Part shown: one piece after another, positions 19,050 to 27,953 of the stretch
How the letters are laid out: every line of letters begins with the position of its first letter
Numbering within the stretch: the stretch's first letter is position 1
NCBI RefSeq assembly: GCF_019599505.1
Contig: NZ_RKLT01000002.1
Location: 124,001 to 188,000, forward strand
Direction of reading: 5' to 3'
Source: Haloarcula nitratireducens
Lineage (GTDB): Archaea > Halobacteriota > Halobacteria > Halobacteriales > Haloarculaceae
DNA: 64,000 bases
Notes under the pieces: generated by a model
Told to the model about the DNA's origin: nothing
The model's database searches: none
Seen by the model: the letters and a program-made list of their open reading frames with translations, nothing else
Made by a program: the position numbers and the translations under genes

Positions 19050-19484
19050 CTATTCTTCGGTCGACGGGTCGTCAGTGACGACGATAGTTCCGACCATCCC
19101 CATGCTCTCGTGGGGAATACAGAAGTAGGGGAACTCCCCGCGCGTCTCGAAGGTGTGTTCGTACGATTGGCCCTCGAACAGCGTCCCCTCCGTACCCGAC
19201 CCCCACGCCTCGCGGGCGGCGGCCTCGCTGTCGAAGCCGCCCGACGCGAAGTACGCCGCGCCGTCGGGGAGACTCTCCCCGTACGCGGTGACTGTGTGGC
19301 CCTGTTTGCTCGTGTTGAGCCAGGTCACGGTCGTCCCCGGCGTGACTTCGAAGCGTTCCGGCCGGAACACCTTCGCGCCCATGCCGATGTCGTAGTCGGT
19401 GTTCGCGCCGCGGCCGCCGATACACCCCGCGAGTCCGACGACCGACGCCGACCCGACCGCCCGGAGGAAGGCCCGTCGCTCCAT
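19050..19484 (-). CDS. Blue copper (plastocyanin-like) Tat lipoprotein
   Basis: A 144-residue exported cupredoxin. The Tat leader MERRAFLRAVG and lipobox GLAGC near residue 20 predict a lipid-anchored external protein. Copper ligands are visible as His in GHTVTAYG and Cys-His-Met in YFCIPHESMGM. It would shuttle electrons at the outer face of the membrane, perhaps like halocyanin. The start at 19484 places the twin arginine correctly. Confidence 0.92.
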   Translation of the reverse strand: MERRAFLRAVGSASVVGLAGCIGGRGANTDYDIGMGAKVFRPERFEVTPGTTVTWLNTSKQGHTVTAYGESLPDGAAYFASGGFDSEAAAREAWGSGTEGTLFEGQSYEHTFETRGEFPYFCIPHESMGMVGTIVVTDDPSTEE

Positions 19485-19635
19485 ACGTCGGCGTCGGAAC
19501 TGGACAGACATAGACGACTCGGTTCGATACGGCGTCGCCAGCGTCGCAGGCCGAGCAACAGGGCTGTGAGGGAGTGGTAACGGGCAAGCCCGGTTTATGT
19601 TGGTACGTAAACAATACGGCTAGCGGTGAAACCAC

Positions 19636-19935
19636 ATGGCGTACATCCTCGTCCGACACGGCGTCGAGAGTTTCGACGAGTGGAAACGGCGCTTCGACGA
19701 CCACGACGACGTCCGCGTCGAGTCGGGCCAGCAGAGCTATCAACTGTATCGCACCGACTCTGACCCGAGCGACGTCGTGATGATGTTCGAGTTCGACACG
19801 ATGGCGAACGCCCGGTCGTTCGCTGAATCGGACGACCAGCGCGAGAAGATGGCCGAAGCGGGCGTGCAGGGCGAACCCGAGATCGAGTACCTCGAACAGA
19901 TTACGGCGAAGACCGGCACCCCACCATCGGCATAG
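19636..19935 (+). CDS. ABM-like dimeric alpha/beta-barrel protein
   Basis: A 99-residue protein (AYILVRHGVESFDEWKRRFD, DVVMMFEFDTMANARSFAES) with the ferredoxin-like pattern of the antibiotic-biosynthesis-monooxygenase and related dimeric alpha/beta-barrel families. No catalytic residue can be assigned. A TATA-like GGTTTATG and a GGTGA purine stretch lie upstream. Confidence 0.75.
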   Translation: MAYILVRHGVESFDEWKRRFDDHDDVRVESGQQSYQLYRTDSDPSDVVMMFEFDTMANARSFAESDDQREKMAEAGVQGEPEIEYLEQITAKTGTPPSA

Positions 19936-20004
19936 AGGGAGTGATACCCGTACCGGGCGGTGAAGAGCCATTTTCACGCTCGGCTGTCTCGCCGCGCTTC
20001 CGCC

Positions 20005-21156
20005 TCACTCGCGGAACGTCAGTCCGTCGCGCAGTTCCCGAACGTCGGTCAGTAGTTCGTCCACCTCGCGGTCACCGGTCATCGTGACGTGGCCCATCTT
20101 CCGCAGCTCGTACACCTCGTGCTTGCCGTACCAGTGGAGGTGCGCGCGGTCGGTGGCGAACACCGCTTCGTCGCCGTACAGCGCCGCGGACTGGCGCTCG
20201 GAGACGTCGCCGAGGACGTTCGTCGAGACGGTGGGCGAACGCTGCTCGGTCGACCCCAGCGGGAGCCCCATCACGGCGCGGACGTGCTGTTCGAACTGCG
20301 AGGTGTGACAGCCCTCGATGGTCCAGTGCCCGGAGTTGTGCGGCCGCGGCGCGATCTCGTTGAGCAAGATGTCGCCGTCGCGGGTCTCGAACAGCTCGAT
20401 GCCGAAGACGCCGCGGCCGTCCATCACGTCCAGCACGTCGAGCGCCACCTCGCGGGCGCGATCCTGTACGGCTTCGCTCGCTCGCGCGGGCGCGACGCTC
20501 TCGCGGAGGATCTCTTCCTCGTGGATCGTCTCGGTCAGCGGGAACGCGTCTTCCTCGTCGTCGCCGCGACAGCCCATGACGGCGAGTTCCCGCTCGAAGT
20601 CGATCATCTCCTCGACCATCGCCGGGCCGGCCACGTCGTCGATGGCCGCCTCGACGTCCCCGGGGCCGGAGACGGGGACGTTCCCGCGGCCGTCGTAGCC
20701 GCCGGTGCGGGCTTTGAGCATCGCCGGATAGCCGAGTTCCTCGCAGGCCTCGCGCAACTCGTCGGCCGTCTCGACGGCGCGGAAGTCGGGGACCGGAACG
20801 CCGGCCTCGGCGAGGCGGCGCTTCTGGACGAGCTTGTCCTGTATCGTCCGGAGCGTCTCGGGTTTCGGATGGACCGGCGTGTCCGTTTCCTCGGCGACCC
20901 GCTCGAGGACGTCCGGGTCCGCCAGTTCGATCTCGAAGGTGAGGACGTCCGCTCGTTCCGCGAGGTCGCGGAAGGTCTCCTCGTCCTCGAACCCGCCGAC
21001 CAGCTGGTCGCGGACGACCGGGCTGGCCGGGCAATCGGGCGTCGGGTCCGCGACGACGAGTTCGACGCCGAGCGGCGCCGCTGCTTCGCCCATCATGCGA
21101 CCGAGTTGGCCCCCGCCGACCACGCCGAGGGTCGGGCCGGGAGACGTGCGTGTCAT
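20005..21156 (-). CDS. purK: N5-carboxyaminoimidazole ribonucleotide synthase
   Basis: A 383-residue ATP-grasp enzyme that carboxylates AIR with bicarbonate and ATP in purine synthesis. It begins with GVVGGGQLGRMMGEAA. The ATP-grasp core includes PAMLKARTGGYDGRGN, and FGIELFETRDGDILLNEIAPRPHNSGHWT carries the metal-binding residues. Its partner mutase, purE, lies 13 kb away at 33582. Confidence 0.96.
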   Translation of the reverse strand: MTRTSPGPTLGVVGGGQLGRMMGEAAAPLGVELVVADPTPDCPASPVVRDQLVGGFEDEETFRDLAERADVLTFEIELADPDVLERVAEETDTPVHPKPETLRTIQDKLVQKRRLAEAGVPVPDFRAVETADELREACEELGYPAMLKARTGGYDGRGNVPVSGPGDVEAAIDDVAGPAMVEEMIDFERELAVMGCRGDDEEDAFPLTETIHEEEILRESVAPARASEAVQDRAREVALDVLDVMDGRGVFGIELFETRDGDILLNEIAPRPHNSGHWTIEGCHTSQFEQHVRAVMGLPLGSTEQRSPTVSTNVLGDVSERQSAALYGDEAVFATDRAHLHWYGKHEVYELRKMGHVTMTGDREVDELLTDVRELRDGLTFRE

Positions 21157-21243
21157 GTGGCGCGCTTTCGCAGGAGCGTGCTTAAGCGTTGATTTCTGTG
21201 ACGAGGTGCGCGGGGCGAGCGACGAGAGTCCGATAACTGTTCG

Positions 21244-23181
21244 CTAGCTCGCCGTCTCGTTGCGGACGTACTCCTCGTGGGTCCAGACCGTGAAGACGTT
21301 CTTGTAGCCGCTGGTCCGCATCGAGTACGTCTCGTTCTCGTAGCCGGCCGCCCGCAGGCGGTCGCGGGGGACCGTCGAGTCGAACTCCTGCGTGATGACG
21401 ATCGGCGGCTGGTTCTGCTGTATCCGCGTCCCGAGCGCGGTCTCGCCGTTCTCGCAGGCCACCTGCGCGTCGCTCGACGCGAAGTACCACGGCATCGGGA
21501 GCATGTTGTACCACTTGATGCACGTCGGCTGCGTGTTCCACCACGACTCGTTCCAGTCGCCGCGGTCCTGCTTGACGTAGGCGTTGCCCCCGTCGTAGTC
21601 GTCGCCGGACTCGCCGTGATAGACGACCACGTCCGGGCCGCTGTCGTGGGCCTGCGAGATGCGGTGCATCTCCGTCAGTTCCTCGCGGAGCGATTGCTCC
21701 GGTTGGGCGTACTGGACGAGCGGGTTCCCGTCGGTGGTCGCGTTCGTGTAGACCTGCGTCACGGCGGCGTTAGTGACGAACAGTATCACCAGGAAGAAGG
21801 CGATGGCGGTGATGCCGACGCCCTCCGCGTCGTCCGACGAGAGCGCGTTCAGTCCCCAGCGGAAGATCGCCGCGAGACCGACCGCCGCGGGCAGCGCGAA
21901 CGGGACGGCGGTGTGAACCGCGAGCCACGGCGCGCCGATGTCGGTCCCCAGCGGGTAGCCGAAGATGGAGACGAACCCCGCGTAGAAGAGGAACGGGACG
22001 AGGTGCCGCGGTGCGGTGTAGCCCAGTCGGTCGAGGACGTAGCCCACGCCGGCGAGGAGCGCGAGCGCCGCCGATCCGAAGCCGAGCGCCTTCAGATACA
22101 CCCCGAAGTGGCTCACGTAGCTGTCCGACGTCTTCTCTGCGGCCGGCTCGAGCCACTCGCCCCACTGGTCTACGACCCGGTCGACGGTCACCTGTAGTAA
22201 GTCGCCGAACAGCGCCGGGTTGGTAATGCCCTCCCAGAAGCCGACCGTCCCCTCGGTGACCGGGGCCGGCGGGTGTTCGATGCCGGGGACGCCCGCGCCG
22301 CGGGGCGCGTAGAAGAACAGCGAGACGAACCCGAACAGCAGGACGGCGAGAACGAGGTGGCCGGCGTACGCGCCCAGCACCTTCGCGGCGCTGTCGTGGC
22401 GCGTCCGGAACGAGCGAATCGCCCCGCGACCGGCGTCGATTCGGTTCCTCGCACCGCCGACGACTCGAGCCCGGATCTCGCCGGAGGAGGGCGTATCGGT
22501 GCTGAAGAGGATCGCGTCGCGGTAGCCGTTCGGCAGGAAGACGACTTTCGCCAGGAGCAGGCCGCTCGCGCCGAGCCACGTCACGACGTAGACGAGCGCG
22601 TTCTCCTTCGAGGCGAAGCCGAACGCCAGGAACACCGACGCGGCGTAGAGGTAGCGCGGGAGCCGCGTGTCGTAGAACCGGACGAACAGGCCGAAGGCGA
22701 CGACCATGAACGCCGCGACGAGCACGTCGCTGCGCATGAACCGCGAGTAGTAGATCAGAAGCGGGTTGATGGCGAGCAACAGCGCCATCGCCACGGTCTC
22801 GGTCCGGCGGAGGTGTCGGCGGAACAGGAGCGCCGACAGCGGGAGGAGTCCGCCGACGACGGCGACCGGTAGGCGCATCGCGAAGTCGCTGGTCCCGATG
22901 AGCGCGAACACCCAGCTGTCGACGTGCTGAATGAGCGGCCCGTGGATGATGTAGCGGTAGGCGAAGGACCCGCTCTCGCCGTAGTGCCACGCCCAGTAGG
23001 CGACCCGACCCTCGTCGAAGTGGGCGACGCGTCGACCGAGGAAAGCGAGCCGCAAGACGAGTGCGAGCAGCGTGATCCCGGCGACGAGTTTCAGCGTCGC
23101 GTGGTCGTCGTCTCTCGTCCACGCGCCGACCTGTCGGCGAACATCTTGGAGGGGCGACAGCAGGCCGCTCGACGAAGCCAT
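21244..23181 (-). CDS. Agl23-type membrane glycosyltransferase-like protein
   Basis: A 645-residue GT-C fold membrane protein with about a dozen helices. The acidic first-loop motif HFDEGRVAYWAWHYGE followed by SFAYRYIIHGPLIQHV matches the haloarchaeal family annotated as flippase activity-associated protein Agl23. The C-terminal domain of about 150 residues is extracellular and polar. It is probably involved in lipid-linked sugar transfer for N-glycosylation. It is divergent from ribH. Confidence 0.85.
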   Translation of the reverse strand: MASSSGLLSPLQDVRRQVGAWTRDDDHATLKLVAGITLLALVLRLAFLGRRVAHFDEGRVAYWAWHYGESGSFAYRYIIHGPLIQHVDSWVFALIGTSDFAMRLPVAVVGGLLPLSALLFRRHLRRTETVAMALLLAINPLLIYYSRFMRSDVLVAAFMVVAFGLFVRFYDTRLPRYLYAASVFLAFGFASKENALVYVVTWLGASGLLLAKVVFLPNGYRDAILFSTDTPSSGEIRARVVGGARNRIDAGRGAIRSFRTRHDSAAKVLGAYAGHLVLAVLLFGFVSLFFYAPRGAGVPGIEHPPAPVTEGTVGFWEGITNPALFGDLLQVTVDRVVDQWGEWLEPAAEKTSDSYVSHFGVYLKALGFGSAALALLAGVGYVLDRLGYTAPRHLVPFLFYAGFVSIFGYPLGTDIGAPWLAVHTAVPFALPAAVGLAAIFRWGLNALSSDDAEGVGITAIAFFLVILFVTNAAVTQVYTNATTDGNPLVQYAQPEQSLREELTEMHRISQAHDSGPDVVVYHGESGDDYDGGNAYVKQDRGDWNESWWNTQPTCIKWYNMLPMPWYFASSDAQVACENGETALGTRIQQNQPPIVITQEFDSTVPRDRLRAAGYENETYSMRTSGYKNVFTVWTHEEYVRNETAS

Positions 23182-23271
23182 ACCGATGGGAAATACAGCG
23201 GGGCTTAGAATCCTTCTGGTTTCCCGTCTCGGAACGGTAGGTCTTTAGGGTCGACAGCCACCCACACAGGT

Positions 23272-23676
23272 ATGGTGCAGCTCGGACTGGTCGTCGCCCA
23301 GTACGACAAACACGGTGCGGTCATCGAGGCGATGAGACAGTCGGCCAACGCGGCGGCGGCCGACCACGACGCCGACATCGTCGAGACGCTCGCCGTCCCG
23401 GGGGCCTACGACACGCCGCTCGCGGCCGACCGACTGGCGCGTCGGGAGGACGTAGACGCCGTCGCGGTGCTCGGCGTCGTCATCGAAGGCGACACGGACC
23501 ACGACCAGGTCATCGCCGACGCCGCCGCACAGGGTCTGACCGACGTCTCCCTACAGCGGGACACCCCCGTCACGCTGGGCATCATCGGGCCGGGCATGAG
23601 CAAGGACGAAGCCGAGGCACGCACCGACAAGGGTGGCTCGGCCGTCACGAGCGCCATCGAACTCGCAAACCTATGA
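23272..23676 (+). CDS. ribH: 6,7-dimethyl-8-ribityllumazine synthase
   Basis: A 134-residue short archaeal lumazine synthase that condenses the ribitylamino-pyrimidine with dihydroxybutanone phosphate, the penultimate riboflavin step. LGVVIEGDTDHDQVIADAAA holds the active-site His. CTTTAG at about 23243 lies 24-29 nt before the ATG, so the mRNA is probably leaderless. Its stop overlaps the aminotransferase ATG (ATGA). Confidence 0.94.
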   Translation: MVQLGLVVAQYDKHGAVIEAMRQSANAAAADHDADIVETLAVPGAYDTPLAADRLARREDVDAVAVLGVVIEGDTDHDQVIADAAAQGLTDVSLQRDTPVTLGIIGPGMSKDEAEARTDKGGSAVTSAIELANL

Positions 23677-24833
23677 CCATGGACTTCGCATCCCGCGTCG
23701 AACGTGTAGAGCCGAGCGCGACGCTCGCGATCAGCAACAAGGCCGCCGAACTCGAGGCCGAGGGCAAGGACGTCGTCGACCTCTCGGTCGGCGAACCGGA
23801 CTTCGACACGCCCGAGAACATCAAGGACGCCGCGAAGGCCGCCCTCGATGCGGGCCACACCGGCTACACGCCCTCGAACGGCATCCCCGAGCTCAAGGAG
23901 GCCCTCGTCGAGAAGCTCCACGACGACGGGCTCACCCAGTACGAGAAGGACAACCTCATCGTCACGCCCGGGGGCAAGCAGGCCCTCTACGAGATCTTCC
24001 AGACCGTCATCGACGACGGCGACGAGGTCGCTCTGCTCGACCCGGCGTGGGTCTCCTACGAGGCGATGGCGAAACTCGCCGGCGGGACGCTGACCCGCGT
24101 CGACACGGCCGCCCACGACTTCCAACTGGAGGGCGCGCTCGACGACCTCGCCGACGCCGTCTCGGACGACACCCAGCTCCTGGTCGTCAACTCGCCGGGC
24201 AACCCCCACGGGGCCGTCTACTCCGACGAGGCGCTGGAAGGCGTCCGCGACCTCGCGGTCGAACACGACATCACCGTCATCTCCGACGAGATCTACAAGG
24301 AGATCACCTACGACGGCGTCGAGGCGACGAGCCTCGGTACCCTCGACGGGATGGAAGACCGGACGGTCACGCTCAACGGCTTCTCGAAGGCCTACTCGAT
24401 GACCGGGTGGCGGCTGGGTTACTTCGCCGGCCCGGAGGACCTCGTCTCCCAGGCCGGGAAGGTCCACTCGCACTCCGTCTCCTGTGCCGTGAACTTCGTC
24501 CAGCACGCGGGCGTCGAGGCGCTCACCAACACCGACGACGCCGTCGAGGAGATGGTCGAGGCGTTCGCCGACCGGCGGAAGTTCCTCATCGAACTGTTCG
24601 AGGACCACGGCGTCCACGTCCCCGAACCGCAGGGCGCGTTCTACATGATGCCCGAAGTCGCCCCCGACGGCGACGACACCGAGTGGTGCGACCGGGCCAT
24701 CTCGGACGCGCAGGTCGCTACCGTCCCCGGCAGCGCGTTCGGGACGCCCGGCTACGCGCGTATCTCGTACGCCAACAGCAAGGAGCGACTCGAAGAGGCG
24801 GTCGACCGACTGGCCGAACACGACCTCATCTAA
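23673..24833 (+). CDS. Class I aminotransferase (aspartate type)
   Basis: A 386-residue PLP enzyme. LSVGEPDFDTPENI is the N-terminal aspartate-aminotransferase signature, NSPGNPHGAVYS contains the PLP-contacting Asn, and NGFSKAYSMTGWRLGYF near residue 237 holds the Schiff-base Lys. It is coupled to ribH by a 4-nt overlap although the pathways are not obviously linked. ATG at 23673 or 23679 could be used. It is a paralogue of the gene at 3994. Confidence 0.94.
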   Translation: MTMDFASRVERVEPSATLAISNKAAELEAEGKDVVDLSVGEPDFDTPENIKDAAKAALDAGHTGYTPSNGIPELKEALVEKLHDDGLTQYEKDNLIVTPGGKQALYEIFQTVIDDGDEVALLDPAWVSYEAMAKLAGGTLTRVDTAAHDFQLEGALDDLADAVSDDTQLLVVNSPGNPHGAVYSDEALEGVRDLAVEHDITVISDEIYKEITYDGVEATSLGTLDGMEDRTVTLNGFSKAYSMTGWRLGYFAGPEDLVSQAGKVHSHSVSCAVNFVQHAGVEALTNTDDAVEEMVEAFADRRKFLIELFEDHGVHVPEPQGAFYMMPEVAPDGDDTEWCDRAISDAQVATVPGSAFGTPGYARISYANSKERLEEAVDRLAEHDLI

Positions 24834-24852
24834 CGCGCGACGGAACCAGTCC

Positions 24853-25284
24853 TCACTCGCAGCGTTCGTCTATCACTTTCTCGATTATCTGGCCCGTCGA
24901 GAGCAGCCGCGCTTCCCCGTCCCTGTCGAGCGGGCTCGCGCGGCGGATCTCGCAGTCGATGCCGCGGTCGGAGAGGGCGGCCCGCAGTTTCTCGTCGTCG
25001 TGGTGCTGGTCGTACCCCAGCGCGATGACGTCGGGTTCGATGCGCTCGATGGGGACGAAGATGTCCTCCGGATGGCCCAGATGCGCCTCGTCGACGGGCT
25101 TGAGCGCGTCGACCATCTGCCGGCGCTGTCCGTCCGGGACGATCGGCGGCTCTTTGTGCGTGACGTTGACCGACCGCGCGACGATGACGTGCAGTTCGTC
25201 GCCCATCGCCTTCGCGTCCCGCAGATAGTGGACGTGGCCGGGATGGAGGATGTCGAAGGTGCCCTGCGCGACGACGCGGGTCAC
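24853..25284 (-). CDS. ribL: FAD synthase (archaeal RibL)
   Basis: A 143-residue nucleotidyltransferase that adenylates FMN to [21 protein letters not shown] carries the HxGH nucleotide-binding motif near residues 14-17. Its position near ribH is consistent with flavin metabolism. It starts 4 nt inside the end of the JAMM protease gene (ATGA-type overlap), so the two are co-transcribed. Confidence 0.93.
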   Translation of the reverse strand: MTRVVAQGTFDILHPGHVHYLRDAKAMGDELHVIVARSVNVTHKEPPIVPDGQRRQMVDALKPVDEAHLGHPEDIFVPIERIEPDVIALGYDQHHDDEKLRAALSDRGIDCEIRRASPLDRDGEARLLSTGQIIEKVIDERCE

Positions 25285-25778
25285 GAGTCGAACTCCTCCT
25301 CGCGCAACTCGGCGTCGATGTCGGACTGGTCGAAGTCGAAGAAGGCCTCCTCGGGCGGTTCGACGTCGAGCACCGGCAATTCGACCGGCTCGCCCTCGCT
25401 GTCGAAGGCCCGCCAGTCGTCCGGGCCGTACGGGTAGCCGACGATGATGTGAACGTCGCCGCGGCCGAACGTCTGGAGGTCGGCGTCGCTGGGCTTCAGG
25501 ACGCCGTTGGGATGGGAGTGGATCGACCCCGCCGCGCGCATGTCGTTGGGCACCATCGTCGTCTTGACCGTCGCGCTCACCGGGTTCGACTCCGTCCCGG
25601 GGATGACGAGGACGTCGGTGAGGACGGTCCCGTCCTCGTCGAGTCCGACTTTCTCGGCGTCGTCGCCCCTGAGCAGTCCCATGTACTCGTTCGGGTGGGA
25701 TTCCTCGGACGCGGCTCGCGCGAAATCCAGCGCCGACCTGGCGATACCGACGATGCCGCCCGAGCGAAACAGCCCCAT
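25281..25778 (-). CDS. JAMM/MPN metalloprotease
   Basis: A 165-residue protein with the complete JAMM zinc site: Glu in [10 protein letters not shown] near residue 27, and [14 protein letters not shown] near residues 91-104 (HxH...S..D). Haloarchaeal JAMM proteins cleave SAMP (ubiquitin-like) conjugates, so this may be a desampylase; the short form could have another isopeptide substrate. The start at 25778 gives MGLFRSGG; longer in-frame sequence is non-coding. Overlaps ribL. Confidence 0.88.
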   Translation of the reverse strand: MGLFRSGGIVGIARSALDFARAASEESHPNEYMGLLRGDDAEKVGLDEDGTVLTDVLVIPGTESNPVSATVKTTMVPNDMRAAGSIHSHPNGVLKPSDADLQTFGRGDVHIIVGYPYGPDDWRAFDSEGEPVELPVLDVEPPEEAFFDFDQSDIDAELREEEFDS

Positions 25779-25818
25779 GCGAGAAAGTGGGACCGGCGGC
25801 GTTCTAAGGGTTCCGCTC

Positions 25819-25962
25819 TCAGTCTTCGCCGGGCAAGAGACGGAGCAGCGGCTTCGCCGTGAACAGCCAGAGCCCCACCTGATAGCTGGTCGGCCGGCCG
25901 ACGTAGGGAGGACTTTCCGATTCTCCGGCTCCTCGCCGGTCACCCCGGGACAGCAACCGCAT
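25819..25962 (-). CDS. Possible small protein (uncertain)
   Basis: A 47-residue frame beginning MRLLSRGD and ending with YVGRPTSYQVGLWLFTAKP and LLRLLPGED. The hydrophobic, Gly/Pro-containing ending does not look like a GC-rich artefact and could be a conserved small protein, but the space is also the promoter region of the divergent gene at 26019. I do not recognise a family. Confidence 0.35.
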   Translation of the reverse strand: MRLLSRGDRRGAGESESPPYVGRPTSYQVGLWLFTAKPLLRLLPGED

Positions 25963-26018
25963 TTTCCTAGCCAGCGATTTCGAAGGGTACAAACCGGGGA
26001 GTGACGAAGGGACGCTAA

Positions 26019-27932
26019 ATGTCTTCGCCAACTGGCACCGACGACGGTGCCGAGGCTCCCGACGGGGGAGCCACCGTCTACGATCTTGCTGCGGAGTGTA
26101 CCGCAGACGACGTCGAACAGGGGAAACGCTACCACGCCACGGTCAACGGCGTGGTCGACTACGGCGTCTTCGTCGACCTCTCGGAGGAGGTCTCGGGACT
26201 GGTCCACGACTCGAACCTGCTGGGCCGCTACGACGTGGGCGACGAGTTCGTCGTCGAACTCGGCGAGGTCCGTCCCGACGGCGACCTGAGCTTCGAGGAG
26301 GTCCGGCTGTCCGATTACGTAACCGAACACGTCCCCCACGGGACGACAGCCGCCGTTTCCGACCTCGGTGACGCGACGGGCGACACCGTCGTCGTCGAAG
26401 GACAGGTCGTCCAGATCAAACAGACCGGCGGTCCGACCGTGTTTCAGGTCCGCGACGGCACCGGGATCGTCCCGTGTGCCGCCTTCGAAGAGGCCGGCGT
26501 CCGCGCCCATCCCGACGTCGAGATGGACGACATCGTCCGCGTCTCGGGCACCGCCGAGGACCGCGACGGCGGCGTCCAGGTCGAGGTGGATTCCCTGACG
26601 GTTCTCGACGGCGACGAGGCCGCCGACGTACAGGCCGACCTCGACGAGGCGCTCGCGAACGCGGCCGAACCCGCCGACGTCGAACCGCTGGTCGAGTGGG
26701 ACGCCTTCGAAAAGCTGTGGGACGACCTCCGCGAGGTCGCCACGGAACTGCGAGAGACCGTCCTCTCCGGCCGCCCGATCCGGATGCGCCACCACGCCGA
26801 CGGCGACGGCCTCTGTGCCAGCGTCCCGCTACAGGTCGCCCTCGAACGGTTCATCGCCGACCACTACGAGGACAGCGACGCCCCCCAGCACCTCCTCAAG
26901 CGCCTGCCGAGTAAGGCCCCCTACTACGAGATGGAGGACGTGACCCGGGACCTCAACTTCGCGTTAGAGGACCGGACTCGCCACGGGCAGAAGCTCCCGA
27001 TGGTGCTGATGCTCGACAACGGGTCGACGGAGGAGGACACCCCGGCCTATCGCAACCTCCGCCACTACGACATCCCCGTCGTCGTCGTCGACCACCACCA
27101 CCCCGACCCCGAGGCCGTCGAACCCCTCATCGAACAGCACGTCAACCCCTACCTCCACGGCGAGGACTACCGCATCACCACGGGGATGCTCTGCGTCGAA
27201 CTCGCCCGGATGATCGACCCGGATCTCACCGAGGACCTCAAACACGTCCCGGCGGTCGCCGGCCTCTCCGACCGCTCGGAGAGCGAGGCGATGGGCGACT
27301 ACCTCGACCTCGCCGCCGAGAAGGGTTACGACGAGGACGACCTGCGCGACATCGGCGAGGCGCTCGACTACGCCACCCATTGGCTCCGCTACAGCTCCGG
27401 CGAGCGCCTCATCACCGACGCGCTCAACGTCAGCTGCGACGACCGCGACCGTCACGCGGAACTGGTCGATTTCCTCGCCGAGCGCGCCGAACGCGACGTG
27501 CAGGACCAGCTCGACGCCGCGATGAGCCACGTCGAGCACGAGCGACTCGACAACGGCGCACACCTCTACCGCATCGACGTGGAGAACCACGCCCACCGAT
27601 TCACCTACCCCGCACCGGGGAAGACGACCGGAAAGATCCACGACGAGAAGGTCGCAGAGACCGGCGACCCCGTCATCACCATCGGCTACGGCCCCGACTT
27701 CGCCGTCCTCCGGAGCGACGGCGTCCGACTGGACATCCCGCGGATGGTCACCGAACTGACCGAGGAAGTGAACGGCGGCGGCGTCTCCGGCGGCGGCCAC
27801 CTCGTCGTCGGTTCCATCAAGTTCGTCTCGGGCATGCGCGAGGCGGTCATCGACGCCCTCGTCGAGAAGATGGCCGAGGCCGAGATCGACGAGGAACTCG
27901 GCAGCTCGACGGCGCTCCCCGAAGAAGTCTGA
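26019..27932 (+). CDS. S1-OB-DHH exonuclease (RecJ-like)
   Basis: A 637-residue protein with an S1 RNA-binding domain (residues about 36-95, YHATVNGVVDYGVFVDL), an OB fold (about 120-200), a DHH phosphoesterase domain with MRHHADGDGLCASVP near 258 and VVVVDHHHPDP near 356, and a DHHA1 end with GGGVSGGGHLVVGS. It is probably a single-strand DNA or RNA exonuclease in repair or RNA turnover. Unlike the protein at 17023, both catalytic Asp/His motifs are intact. Confidence 0.92.
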   Translation: MSSPTGTDDGAEAPDGGATVYDLAAECTADDVEQGKRYHATVNGVVDYGVFVDLSEEVSGLVHDSNLLGRYDVGDEFVVELGEVRPDGDLSFEEVRLSDYVTEHVPHGTTAAVSDLGDATGDTVVVEGQVVQIKQTGGPTVFQVRDGTGIVPCAAFEEAGVRAHPDVEMDDIVRVSGTAEDRDGGVQVEVDSLTVLDGDEAADVQADLDEALANAAEPADVEPLVEWDAFEKLWDDLREVATELRETVLSGRPIRMRHHADGDGLCASVPLQVALERFIADHYEDSDAPQHLLKRLPSKAPYYEMEDVTRDLNFALEDRTRHGQKLPMVLMLDNGSTEEDTPAYRNLRHYDIPVVVVDHHHPDPEAVEPLIEQHVNPYLHGEDYRITTGMLCVELARMIDPDLTEDLKHVPAVAGLSDRSESEAMGDYLDLAAEKGYDEDDLRDIGEALDYATHWLRYSSGERLITDALNVSCDDRDRHAELVDFLAERAERDVQDQLDAAMSHVEHERLDNGAHLYRIDVENHAHRFTYPAPGKTTGKIHDEKVAETGDPVITIGYGPDFAVLRSDGVRLDIPRMVTELTEEVNGGGVSGGGHLVVGSIKFVSGMREAVIDALVEKMAEAEIDEELGSSTALPEEV

Positions 27933-27953
27933 TCGGCAGTCTCGTTTTCCGCG

